A stretch of 64,000 nt of DNA from Plotosus lineatus (lineage: Eukaryota; Chordata; Actinopteri; Siluriformes; Plotosidae), in assembly GCA_024760905.1 (NCBI GenBank), contig CM045734.1, forward strand, positions 38,611,064 through 38,675,063, read 5' to 3'. The notes under the pieces were generated by a model. It searched no databases. It was not told where the DNA came from and worked only from the letters and a program-made list of their open reading frames with translations. Position numbers and translations under genes: made by a program. This document shows, piece by piece, positions 23,843-64,000 of this stretch (positions are counted from its first letter, which is position 1; every line of letters begins with the position of its first letter).

Positions 23843-26806
23843 CTTCTTCTTTTACTTTCGGCTGCTCCCTTCAGGGGTCGCCACAGCAAATCATCCGCCT
23901 CCATCTCACCCTGTCCTCTGCATCTTCTTTTCTGACTCCAATGACCTTCATGTCTTCCTTCACCACATCCATAAATCTCTTCTTTGGTCTTCCTCGAGGC
24001 CTTCTGCCTAGTAGTTCCAACCTCAGCATCCTACTGCCAATATACTCACTATCCCTCCTCTGTACATGTCCAAACCATCTCAATCTAGCCTCTCTGACTT
24101 TGTCTTCAAAACATCTTACATGGGCTGTCCCTCTGATATACTAATTTCTGATCCTATCCATCCTCGTTACTCCTAGAGAGAACCTCAACATTTTCATCTC
24201 CGCGACCTCCAGCTCTGCCTCCTGCCTTTTCCTCAGCGCCACCGTTTCTAAGCCATACAACATGGCTGGCCTCACCACCGTCTTGTATACTTTTCCCTTC
24301 ATTCTTGCTGACACTCTCCTATCGCACATCACACCGGACACTTTTCTCCAACCATTCCAGCATGTCTGCACACGCTTCTTCACCTCTTTTCCACACTCTC
24401 CATTGCTCTGGATTGTTGAGCTTAAGTTCCCTGTAACATGACCGTTCCTCCAGAGTCCTTCTCATTCATACACATGTATTCTGATTTTCTGAGGCTAACC
24501 TTCATTCCTCTCCTTTCCAGGGCATACCTCCACCTCTCTAGATTTTCCTGCACTTGTTCTCTGCTCTCACTACAGATCACAATGTCATCTGCAAACATGG
24601 AAATTCTTGGTCCATGGAGATTCTTGTCTCACCTCGTCTGTCAGCCTGTCCATCACCATAGCAAACAAGAAGGGGCTCAGAGCTGACCCTTGATGCAGTC
24701 CCACCTCCACCTTGAACTCTTCTGTCACACCGACAGTACACCTCACCACTGTCTTACATCTCTCATACATGTCCTGCACCACTCTAACATACTTCTCTGC
24801 CACTCCAGACTTCCTCATGCAATACCACAGTTCTTCTCTTGGCACCCTGTCATATGGTTTTTCCAGATCAACAAAGGCACAATGTAGCTCCCTCTGACCT
24901 TCTCTGTACTTCTATATTAACATCCTCAAAGCAAACATTGCATCTGTGGTGCTCTTTCTTGGCATGAAACCAAACTGTTGTTCACAAATGCTGACCTCTG
25001 CCCTTAGTCTAGCTTCCACTATTCTTTCCCATAACTTCATCGTATGGCTCATCAACTTTATCCCTCTGTAGTTGCCGCAACTCTGCACGTCTCCCTTGTT
25101 CTTAAAAATGGGCACCAGCACACTTCTCCTCCGGCATCTGCTCACTCTCTAGTACCTTGTTGAATGTTCTTGTCAGAAAATCTACTGCTACCTCTCCTAG
25201 ACACTTCCCTACCTCCACAAGTATGTCATCAGGACCAACTGCCTTTCCATTCTTCATCCTCTTCAATGCCCTTCTCACTTCACCCTTACTGATCTTTGCT
25301 ACATCCTGCTCCTCAATGGTCACCTCTTCTACTCTTTTTTCTCTCTCATTTTCCTCATTCATCAGCTCTTCAAAGTACTCTTTCCATCTTCCCAGCACAC
25401 TTCTGTCATCAGTCAATACATTTCCCTCTCTGTCCTTTATCAATCTAACTTGCTGCACGTCCTTCCCATCTCTATTTTTCTTCTGTGCCAACCTGTATAG
25501 ATCATTTTCTCCTTCTTTACTGTCCAACCTATCATACAAGTCATCATACGCCCTCTGTTTGGCCTTAGCCACTGCTACTTTCGCCTTACGCTGTGTCTCC
25601 CTGTACTCCTGTTTACTCTCTTCGGTCCTCTCCATGTCCCACTTTTTCTTAGCTAACCTCTTCCTATGTACACATTCCTGCACTTCCTCATTCCACCACC
25701 AAGTCTCCTTATCTACTTCCCTTCCAGAGGACACACCAAGTACTCTCCTACCTGTGTCCCTGATCACATTTGCTGTGGTTGTCCAATCATTTGGAAGCAC
25801 TTCCTGGCCACCTGGCCTGTTTCAACTCCTCTTTGAAGACAACACGACACTCTTCCTTTTTCAACTTCCACCACTTTGTCTTCTGCTCTGCCTTTGCCTT
25901 CTTCACCTTCCTCACCATCAGCGTCATCCTGCATACCACCATCCTATGCTGTTTGGCAACACTCTCACCCACTACTACTTTGCAGTCACTGACTTCCTTC
26001 AAATTACATTGCCTACACAAGATGTAGTCTACCTGTGTGCTCCTACCTCCGCTTTTATAAGTCACCCTATGCTCCTGTTTCTTCTGGAAGAAAGTATTCA
26101 CCACAGCCATTTCTATCCTTTTTGCAAAATCTATCAACATCTGTCCTTCTGCGTTCCTGTCCTGGATACCAAACCTGCCCATCACTTCTTCGTCCCCTCT
26201 GAAGTCTGCACCAATGACCACTCTTTCACCTCTGGGGGTACTCTGCATCACTTCATCTAAGTCACTCCAGAATCTCTCCTTCTCTTCTAGTTCACATTCT
26301 GCCTGTGGGGCATAAGCACTAACAACATTGAGCATTACACATTCAATTTCTAACTTGAGACTCATCACTGTCTGACACTCTTTTCACTTTTAAAACATTC
26401 CTGACAAACCCCTCCTTCCTACTCCATTTCTCTTCCCATCCACACCATGATAAAATAGCTTAAACCCTGCTCCTAAACTTTTAGCTTTGCTACCTTTCCA
26501 CCTGGTCTCCTGAACACACAGTATGTCCACCTTCCTCCTCTGCATCATGTCAGCCAGCTCTCTACCTTTTCTTTGCATAGTTCCAACATTCAAAGTCCCC
26601 ACTCTCAGTCCTAGACTCATGCCTTTCCTCTTCTCTCTCTGCCTACGGACATGCCTTCCACCTCTCCTTCTTCGATGTCTTCGACCAACAGTAGTCCAAT
26701 TTCCATCAGCACCCTGGTCGTTGTTAACCCGGGCCCACTTCTGATTTGCATCATAAAAGTTTGGCATTGGTTTTACGTCGGATGCCCTTCCTGACACAAC
26801 CCTCTG
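23843..26806 (-). mobile_element. RTE-like LINE, near full length, inactivated
   Basis: Read on the minus strand. The 5' end is gggttgtgtcaggaagggca (about 26805). The endonuclease follows: RVGTLNVGTM, DILCVQETRWKG, VVSAYAPQ, VVIGADF (the loop after it is shortened) and STQVDYILCR. The reverse transcriptase has MKNGKAVGPDDI, LVPIFKNKGDVQSCGNYRGI, FGFMPRKSTTDAMFALR, GLHQGSALSPFLFAMVMD and, in another frame at about 24599-24584, MFADDIVICSES. The C-terminus has MRWFGHVQRRDSEYIGSRML and GRRPRGRPKKRFMDVVKEDM. The 3' end is gctgctcccttcaggggtcg in antisense, with a (GAA)n tail. At least four frameshifts make it dead. It splits a CA/TA array. Confidence 0.9.
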
Positions 26807-27230
26807 CATTTCATATACACATACACGCATACATATACACACGCATATATACATACATATACACACGCATATATACATACATACATACACACGTATATAT
26901 ACATACATACACACGTATATGTATATGCACATATATGTACACACGTATATATACATGCATATTTATATATACACACGTATATATACATACATATATACAC
27001 ACATACACGCACATATATATACATACACGCATATATACATACATACACATACATACATATATACACGCATGCATATATACACACGCTTATATACATACAC
27101 ACACATATACACACATATATATACACACATACACATATATACACACACATATATATATACATACACACACACACACACACATATGTATATACATATATAT
27201 ATATATATACACACATATAGACATATATCT

Positions 27231-27277
<47 letters not shown>

Positions 27278-27286
27278 GACATATAT

Positions 27287-27369
<83 letters not shown>

Positions 27370-27400
27370 TATACACAGGCATACATACATACATATATAT
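26807..27400. repeat. CA/TA-rich minisatellite-like array, right of LINE
   Basis: Same repeat character as 23113-23840 (tatacatacacacgtatata type units). Pure (TA)n cores near 27237-27266 and 27298-27350. Confidence 0.93.
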
Positions 27401-27889
27401 AATTACTTAGTCGGGTTCAGTACAGCAGGTTTTGAAACATTTAATTCCTGGATTTTTGTGTAATGGCATTCAAAAGAACAAAAACTAAATATCATACTGT
27501 GTATGGATTTAATCCCTTTTGCTCAATGTGAATATTTTACTCGAGACAATCACTGAGTGAATCCAACTGTGACTTAAATTCAAATACTTTTTAGCCAAGA
27601 AATAGCTTTCTAAGCTCGGAGCTCAAATCTCTGCTTGCAGATGAGGGGCATATTTAGTAAAATGTATTCGTCATTCGTCCCAGAATTAATCAGCACAATG
27701 AAACATTCATTGCTTTCCACAAAATACAGTGAACTGAAGCAAGGTAATGGCATTATTAAAATACCACATTATTGCACAATGATCTCTTGTTATAGATAAA
27801 ATGGTAATTAAATCCCATCATACCTGGGGGGGTTTTAAGAAATATTATACAATTGCTCTGATAAAGTCTCAGCCTCTGAAATGTTTCAT

Positions 27890-28116
27890 TTCTACTGAAT
27901 CTATGAAATTACCCCCACTGAAACCACTGTAAATACAGAACCAATGACACTGGCTCCTGGAATAGCCAGGTATCAACATGCAAAAACTTTATTAAAATAG
28001 GATTGTTTTTAGGCATTACAAAATAATACACAATTCAAAATAACACAAAACTACAAATTAAAGATAACTTCTGATTTCAAGAAAAGTATAATACATCATT
28101 TTATGGTGTGTGTGTG

Positions 28117-28155
<39 letters not shown>

Positions 28156-28375
28156 ATAATACACATATATGCAATAAAAAAATTTAAGGAAGACCAAAAA
28201 AAGATGAAATATGTTGTTCTGTGATGGATGTGTACAGTCTCCGTGTCCTGAAACGTCTAATTTTTGCTAAAGCCATGAAGTCGCCCCTGATTAAAACCAC
28301 TGGAAACGCAGAAACACTCAGACTCTTGCTGCTTGATTAGCCAGGCATCAATACGCAAAAATACTTCAGTAATAT
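27890..28375. repeat. Two diverged direct copies of an unidentified ~100-base unit
   Basis: Unit 1 (about 27893-27990) has ctgaaaccactgtaaataca and gaatagccaggtatcaacat. Unit 2 (about 28265-28372) has ttaaaaccactggaaacgca and gattagccaggcatcaatac. Same order and orientation, separated by an AT-rich spacer with a GT array at 28107-28153. Confidence 0.6.
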
Positions 28376-28439
28376 TTCAGTTTATAGCAGAACCGTTCAA
28401 TACTCTATTCGTTTAATATCTGAAGTTGAATTTTATAAT

Positions 28440-28860
28440 CTCACCGAAAATAGGATGACAAAATGACGAGCTGTACCTCAACAAAATAGTGGATGAAATA
28501 ATTACTACAGAATTCTTCAGCATGACCTCAAACCATCGGAAACTTGGACAATACTTGGTGTTCCAGCAGAACAGTTATCCCAAACACACATCATAGCTGG
28601 TTGTGAAATTGATAAAGCAGGCCAACATTGAGCTTTTGAAATAGAGACTCACCAAAGTCCTGACCTCAACCCCAAAATATGTGGATGGTGCTCAAAAGTC
28701 AGGTCCATGCTGGGAAACCAACAACTTCACCTGAACTCTGTACATAAGAGTAAATCACACCAGCCTGGATTCTTCCAGAAACTTTGTGATGGCTACTAAA
28801 AGCATCTGGTAAAGGTAAAATTTACCAAGAAACAGTTATATAATTTTGACCATTAAGTGT
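28440..28860 (+). mobile_element. Tc1-like transposase C-terminal relic
   Basis: In shifting plus frames it reads LVFQQNSYPKHTS, LVVKLIKQANIELL and SPDLNPKICGWCSKVR-like. This recalls the Tc1 FQQDNDPKHTS...SPDLNPIE region. It ends gaaactttgtgatggctact. Non-functional. Confidence 0.65.
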
Positions 28861-29033
28861 TTTGTTTGATGGCTTGTGATCATCCACCTTTTACTCAATC
28901 ACATTCCAAAGACGGTCCACTAACTAGGATGAATGTCATCTGCGAAGGTCTCTTCAGAACCAAAGGATGCATCAAGTAACCTATAAAAAAGGCAAACAGC
29001 AGGTCCATGTAGTTTATTTACCTTTCATTCGTT

Positions 29034-29283
29034 CGTGAATTGTTTTAAACACTTTAGGGTCGTGGGGAGGCTGGCGCCCATCTCGGTCAACTCTGGCAAG
29101 GGCAGAATACACCCCGGACGGCTCACAAGGCCATTGAAACAATGAGAGACATGGCTGGCCTTTGATAACCCAGTTAGCTGCCCTGGGGGGGGAACAGCAG
29201 TGACAACCCGTTAATCGTGGAGACTGAACCCCTGACCTTAGGACAAGTAATCCAGCACCTTACCACCAGGTCACCACTGACCC
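29034..29283 (-). repeat. SINE-A, degraded
   Basis: Inverted L2-type tail (gtcgtggggaggctggcgcc), core and head (tccagcaccttaccaccagg). Confidence 0.75.
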
Positions 29284-29394
29284 GGATTATTTACTCACTT
29301 TTTCATTATGTAATTTGAACAACAGATGAAACTCTACTGTGTAAAAAGGAAGGTTATCCCGACTTCTTGGGTCGAGGAAATTATTCTGTTTAAA

Positions 29395-29570
29395 GGCGGG
29401 CGTCTCCGTGTGGAGTTTGCATGTTCTCCCCGTGCTTACGCGAGTTTACTCAGGGTACTCTGGTTTTCTCCCACAGTCCAAACACATGCACAGCAGATTA
29501 ATTGGCTGTTCTAAATCGTTACGAAGTGTGCAAGTGATTGTGAATGGTTGTTTGTGTGTTGTAGGATTAA
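29395..29570 (+). repeat. SINE-E fragment
   Basis: gtgtggagtttgcatgttct, ctcccacagtccaaacacat and attggctgttctaaat, the typical body of this fish SINE. Confidence 0.7.
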
Positions 29571-29716
29571 AATGATTGATGTAATGTAAAAATAATGATG
29601 TAAAAACACAAACTCCAGGTATTAAAATAAACTCAATTAAATAAATTAAAATAATTAAAATAAACACATTAAAAAGACAAATGTATTTCTAACATTCACC
29701 CGAAACCAGCAAATTT

Positions 29717-29893
29717 CGTAAATTACATCAATTGCTCAACTTATGCCAATTGTGCAACTTACACAATTCACGTAACTTACGTCCATTGCGCAACCTACAC
29801 GCAATCCACATAACTTATGCCAATTGTACAACTTACGCCAATTCGCGTAACTTACACAGTTGACGTAAATTATGGGAATTGCGTAAATTGTGC
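29717..29893. repeat. Degenerate tandem repeat, ~20-25-base unit
   Basis: Repeated blocks of cgtaacttacgccaattgca type (aacttatgccaattgtgcaa, cttacgtccattgcgcaacc, cttatgccaattgtacaact, cttacgccaattcgcgtaac). Each unit carries a CAATTG or similar palindrome. Confidence 0.75.
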
Positions 29894-30167
29894 AATTGAT
29901 GAGAAAGATGGATTTCTTCTTCACACCAACGAACTGAATTATACTTTCACTTTCGTCACTTCTTTTGTTCACACTGTTCTGGTTTCCACATGTGATCACA
30001 TCCAGTTTGTCTTCTCCTTATAAAGCCGCTTCTGCTTATGTGTATTTGGATTGTTCTCAATTTGTGGTGGGAATTAAGGTGACAGATTAAAATCTATATT
30101 TAATGAAAATCACTGTAATTTGTTTACTAATGTTTCATTTCATAATATTCACAAAATTAAACAATTA

Positions 30168-30302
30168 TAAGGAAACCGGAGTACCCGAAGGAAACCCACA
30201 CAAGGAAGGAGCGAACACACAGAAACGCCCGAGAGCGGGAGTTGAAACCAGGACCTTCTTGTTGCGAGGTAGGCCCAAAGTGTGAACCACTGTGTCACCG
30301 TG
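30168..30302 (-). repeat. SINE-E fragment
   Basis: Inverted body: ggaaaccggagtacccgaag, aacgcccgagagcgggagtt and tgtgaaccactgtgtcaccg. Confidence 0.6.
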
Positions 30303-31079
30303 ACGAGGTTTTGACCTCATGATTTCAGAAAGTGGAATCTTAAAAATTGTGCACCAAATTCTTGGCTTAAACAACCAATCACACTTATCTTCAAACCCAT
30401 GAGCAAGACTGGTTCGTACTGGGGATTGAATTCACTTATTGGATCGCATCTATTATGGTTGCAATTTCGTAAACAGAAAGAAGAGACAATCTTAAAATTG
30501 GAGACATTGTGTATTGGCAAATTAGATTGATTCTGTATGGAATGGCATGCAAATGTTAAGGGGGGGGGGGGGGTGCCAGACTGTAGGAATTTTCCCTGAA
30601 CAAAGCAGAAGGAAAATCAAAATTAAATATCTGAAAAGTGCACTAGAGTACAGCAGCATCTACTGGTCAGATATCAAGTGAACAGTTCGGGGAAATGATA
30701 AGTGATAAAACTAAACATGGTTTGACACTGCAGTAAAACTTTAATCAGAATCTTAGAGAAGCATCTACTACAATACTGAAAACTATACTATATTACTTCA
30801 CTATACTCCCGTATAGTGTTCTCAGAGTATGCAGGTATACTGCATCACTTTTACTGGTTTACACTATTGGTTATTAAATCAATAACTCATCACAGCATGG
30901 TGGGTATTAAGTCGGAAATTATTAATTCTGAGTTATTGATACTGTTTGGTTGCTGATATTGTAAGCTTTAAAATTATACCAAATTTTCGGACATAATTGT
31001 TTTGGAGTAACCAACTAAAACTTGCCAGGAAGTTTCAGCCTTTTAAACATATACTGTACGTAACTTTCAAACAAAGTAA
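30303..31079. other. Intergenic, nothing recognised
   Basis: AT-rich. A G-run at about 30560-30573. No coding signal. Confidence 0.5.
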
Positions 31080-31362
31080 GGACAGTGGTGGCACAGTGGT
31101 GAGGTGCTGGCTTACTGATCCAAAAGGTCAGGGGTTCAAGCCCTACTATCAATGGGTCATCAATGCTGTCCCCCAATACAGCTAACCGAGTTATCTCAGG
31201 CTGCTTATCTATGGTGAGACGCATGTAAAAGAACCACAGCCGTCACCGTGTTTTTGTCCTGCAATGCTCTGGCAAGCTGTCCAGGGTGTACTCTGCCCTT
31301 GCCCAGAATCAAGTGAGATTACCTGCGACCCTAATTCGGATCAAGTGGTTCATAAAATTAAT
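31080..31362 (+). repeat. SINE-A, degraded
   Basis: Head gacagtggtggcacagtggt, B-box-like ggggttcaagccct, core and L2-type tail ending aaaattaatgagtg. Confidence 0.75.
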
Positions 31363-31894
31363 GAGTGTTTAAGAATTTCGGACTTAATACTGTACCCACT
31401 TTTCTGTGACGGATCACACTCTTATGCAGTCAGTATTTCCATATTTGCACACATCCAAAAATAAATAAATAAATAAAATCGAGAAATTCATAACCACATT
31501 AGTCACCAAAATAAAACGAGAAAATTACACAGTAACTTTACAAGGTATCATTACTTTAATGGAACTACCAAATCAATCAACTGTCACTGTACTGCTTTTT
31601 AAATAAATTGACTGTAATGTGTTTGTTCATGTACTGAGAAAAAAACAGAGAACCTTTTACTTCACAGTCATTTATTCTAAAAGTCTAAAGACAGTTATTG
31701 AATTTCATCAGTAAACTTTCGGAGTATAATATTAGTGGCTTATCCAAGTATTTCGTAAACTTTGTAGAAAAGATTAATCTGCATGGAACAAGTATTTTCA
31801 ATAACTTATTATGACACAAGTGCCTTAATTTCCACCTGCACGGATAAGACTGAACAAAAAGTGACCAGAATAGCTTTGTACCTTATCACTCCAG

Positions 31895-32022
31895 TTATTC
31901 ATCCATCCATTTTCTGAACCGCTTAATCCTAATTGGAGTCACAGTGAGGCTGGTGCCATCCTCATCCGACTCTGGGCGAGGGCAGGGTACACCCTGGACA
32001 GCGCGCCAGGACATCGCAGTAT
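31895..32022 (-). repeat. SINE-A tail fragment
   Basis: ccattttctgaaccgcttaa ... acaccctggacagcgcgcca, the inverted tail only. Confidence 0.7.
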
Positions 32023-32104
32023 TACTCCAGTTCATTCAGTCAAATTATATAAAAGCAGCTTTAGTGTTAAAAACGAGTTTCCAATTTACAGATCGAATAT
32101 TATA

Positions 32105-32405
32105 CCCAGTGGGTGGCACGGTGGTAAGCATTATCTGCCTCACAGCAAGAAAGGGGCTCAGCGGGAGCGGGAGGGTTTCCGTTTGGAGTTTGCATGTTCT
32201 TCCTGTGCTTTTCCTACCTGTGGTACTCAGGTTTTCATGCCACAGTCTAAACACCTGTGGATTCGGTTAACTGACTGTTCCAAGTTCCCCCGAGGTGTGA
32301 ATGCGAGTGTTAAATGCTGTGGGTGTTCACGGTGTACCCTGCCTTCACCCAGAGATAGATCCATCCTCTCTGCAAACCTAATAGAATTAAACGGTTTGGC
32401 AAATT
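32105..32405 (+). repeat. SINE-E copy
   Basis: gggtggcacggtggtaagca head, gtttggagtttgcatgttct body, and a tail with ggtgtaccctgccttcaccc. Confidence 0.7.
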
Positions 32406-32442
32406 AATGAATATGATGCCAATACCAGGGAAGCACCAAAGT

Positions 32443-32792
32443 CTGTCTGTCTTCCTTTCGGCTTTTTCCCTTTTACTCGAGAGTCGCCACAGCGAATCAT
32501 CTGATTCGCACGTTTGATTTGGCAGAGGTTTTTACGTCGGATGCCCTTCCTGTCACAACCCTTTTAGCAAGGGACAGAAACACGCTGACGACTTTGCAGC
32601 TACTCTTTACGAAAGTCAGCAATGGTTCTTTTACATGCCTCTCACCATAGACAGTGACAGACATGGCCCGCCTTTGATAACCCAGTTAGCTGCACTGGGG
32701 GGCCGGGGGGGGGGGGGGGGCGGCAGTGACAATCTTGTGGAGAGTGGGACTCGAACCCCCAACCTTTGGATCAGCGATCCAGCGCCGTATAC
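32443..32792 (-). repeat. SINE-B, near full length
   Basis: RTE-type tail, core and tRNA head with inverted B box (gggactcgaacccccaacct). Flanked by CACCAAAGT at 32434-32442 and 32793-32801. Contains a long G-run. Confidence 0.88.
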
Positions 32793-33066
32793 CACCAAAG
32801 TATGATTCCTAATTAAAAAAAAGTAAAAGGTCAAAGTTCGTCAGGCAGCTGCTTCCCCCACCGTAAATGCTGAGTTTACGTCTGCAGGCTAAACAGCCTG
32901 TTTGGCTTCCTCCTTCTCAACTTTCTGTCCAGAGTACTGGCTGGCAGTCCGGTATGATACCACTGTGCATAAGGGAAGTCTAACCAGAAGGCCCAGCACG
33001 AGTGTGCCTCACAAAAAACACCACTCAAAAACAAAGAAACAAACAAAAAAGGATTAAAATCTTGTG

Positions 33067-33698
33067 TTTATTGCCAGTCCAGAGGAAAACGCAAACATGT
33101 GCTCACCTCTATATTTGACAAGCTGGCATCATATAACACATTCTATGAGTCATAAAAGTGTAAAAAGGCATAAGGGTTGGTTTTTTTTTTTGTTTTTTTG
33201 TCAAAACAATAAATTAAAAAAAAAAATTATTGCCAATTTCAGGCAATTCCAGGCAAGGGCAGTGGTGGCTCAGTGGTTAAGGCTCTGGATTACTGATCCG
33301 AAGGTTTGCGGTTCAAGTTCTCTTACCACAAAATTACCACTGTTAGGTCCTTGAGTAAGGTTAATAGCCCTCAATTGTTCACGTGTATAAAAAAAATTAT
33401 GAATGCAAGTCAGTCTGGATAATAGTGTCTGCCAAACGCCATAAATATAATGCAGTCAGTTTTCCATTCCTGTCCCAGTACAGAAATTTATCAAAATTCT
33501 ATATGCTAAAGAGATTAAAAAAAAACAACAACATTTGGATCATGCTATTTTATAAAACCTTTATATCATGTACAAAGAGAGAAGTCTCATACTAATTCGA
33601 GCCTCAAAATGTTCAAAATTCTTTCCAACAACCTAATAAATAAGATACTCACATACACACAGTCTAATGGATTCTCCAGAAATCCATCTGTATCTGGG
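33067..33698 (-). other. cmya5: Putative cmya5 3' UTR
   Basis: Sequence after the cmya5 stop. The first AATAAA read on the minus strand is at 33072-33067. The stretch contains a SINE-D copy (33256-33455) and no other coding signal. UTR length is inferred only from the hexamer. Confidence 0.4.
33256..33455 (+). repeat. SINE-D (tRNA head, 'tctgccaaacgcc' tail)
   Basis: ggcagtggtggctcagtggt head, ggtttgcggttcaagttctc B-box region, tail gcaagtcagtctggataata followed by gtgtctgccaaacgcc. This tail type is widespread in teleosts. Confidence 0.75.
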
Positions 33699-63502
<29,804 letters not shown>

Positions 63503-64000
63503 CTGAAAATTGAATTATGAAACATCACTGATTTAAAATACTTAACAAGAGAAAAAAACTACAAACTATGATCTTAAATGCCACATATGCATCTAATCAC
63601 TGAAACTTAATGTGGGGCATTACTTATTTATGCTTATGCTTTTTACAGATGCGATCTTTAAAACCAACAACTGATCTAATGTTTATGAAATACAGTACAT
63701 CTCAAGTCAATGATGAATTACAATGGAACTCCTGAGCTCAGCAGGATAATCATGGAATAAGTTGGGTTCAAAACAGCATACATATAATCGAAAACTTATA
63801 AATATACCTATTAACTTTAATTTGGATAGTTCTTCAGTGTCCACGTGAAACTTAATAAGGCTGCTGTGTAGCTGAATTCATGCTGATTGGCATCAATCAC
63901 TTGCATGATCACTGGCAGCAATTACAGTAAACAAACAGATTTATCATTACTAAAAAAAAAACTTTTTGGAGCAAACGCCAAAATCAGAAAAAATAAAAGT
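63503..64000. other. cmya5 intron to window end, nothing recognised
   Basis: AT-rich. No further coiled-coil, B-box or large-exon sequence is seen, so the preceding cmya5 exon lies outside the window. Confidence 0.5.

Noticed and set aside
25157..26260. 367-codon open frame on the plus strand
   Set aside because: It is the antisense shadow of the RTE-like LINE, whose real motifs (endonuclease, RT) read on the minus strand. The same applies to 57301-58074.
29717..29893. CRISPR-like repeat array
   Set aside because: Repeats are degenerate, spacers are not distinct, and the context is a vertebrate genome.

Overview
The window is vertebrate, almost certainly ray-finned fish, genomic DNA. Two multi-exon genes with GT-AG introns lie in a dense bed of fish-type transposable elements: tRNA-headed SINEs, RTE-like and L2/Rex1-like LINEs, and Tc1, pogo/Tigger, hAT and ISL2EU-like DNA transposons. 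There are also long (CA)n and (TA)n arrays. Nothing looks prokaryotic or viral, and I cannot name the species.

Gene 1 (+ strand, 2596-21225) is metaxin-3, mtx3. Eight coding exons join in phase with no frame break to give 284 residues plus a stop. Only the first coding exon (about 27 residues in the family) is missing and presumably lies upstream of base 1. Gene 2 (- strand, 63502-33699) is the C-terminal part of a TRIM-like coiled-coil/FN3/FN3/SPRY protein, best explained as cmya5 (myospryn). Eleven exons join in phase to exactly 525 codons plus a stop. The two genes converge tail to tail, which matches the vertebrate CMYA5-MTX3 neighbourhood and supports both identities.

Layout. 1-2595 is probably mtx3 intron 1, with two Tigger-like MITEs and an unidentified terminal-exon-like ORF broken by one TGA. 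2666-12639 holds a three-deep nested insertion, an L2/Rex1 fragment and a Tc1 element carrying a SINE. 12640-13949 is the compact middle of mtx3. 13950-21117 holds a Tigger-like element, a second TIR element and a LINE endonuclease fragment. 21226-33060 is the intergenic region: a near full-length but dead RTE-like LINE (about 23843-26806) between two CA/TA arrays, a Tc1 relic and several SINEs. 33060-63502 is cmya5, whose introns carry a second RTE-like LINE, another Tc1, three hAT-type MITEs, a pogo-like element invaded by an L2/Rex1 LINE, and a TIR element invaded by an RTE-like LINE.

The most interesting signal is in the SINEs. Two families share one tRNA-like head and core but carry different LINE tails. 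The RTE-type tail looks like the extreme 5' end of the resident RTE-like LINE joined directly to its extreme 3' end, as if from an internally deleted LINE. Target-site duplications can be read for many insertions, so the order of several events can be inferred. I found no CRISPR array, operon or evidence for an unknown enzymatic or defence system.
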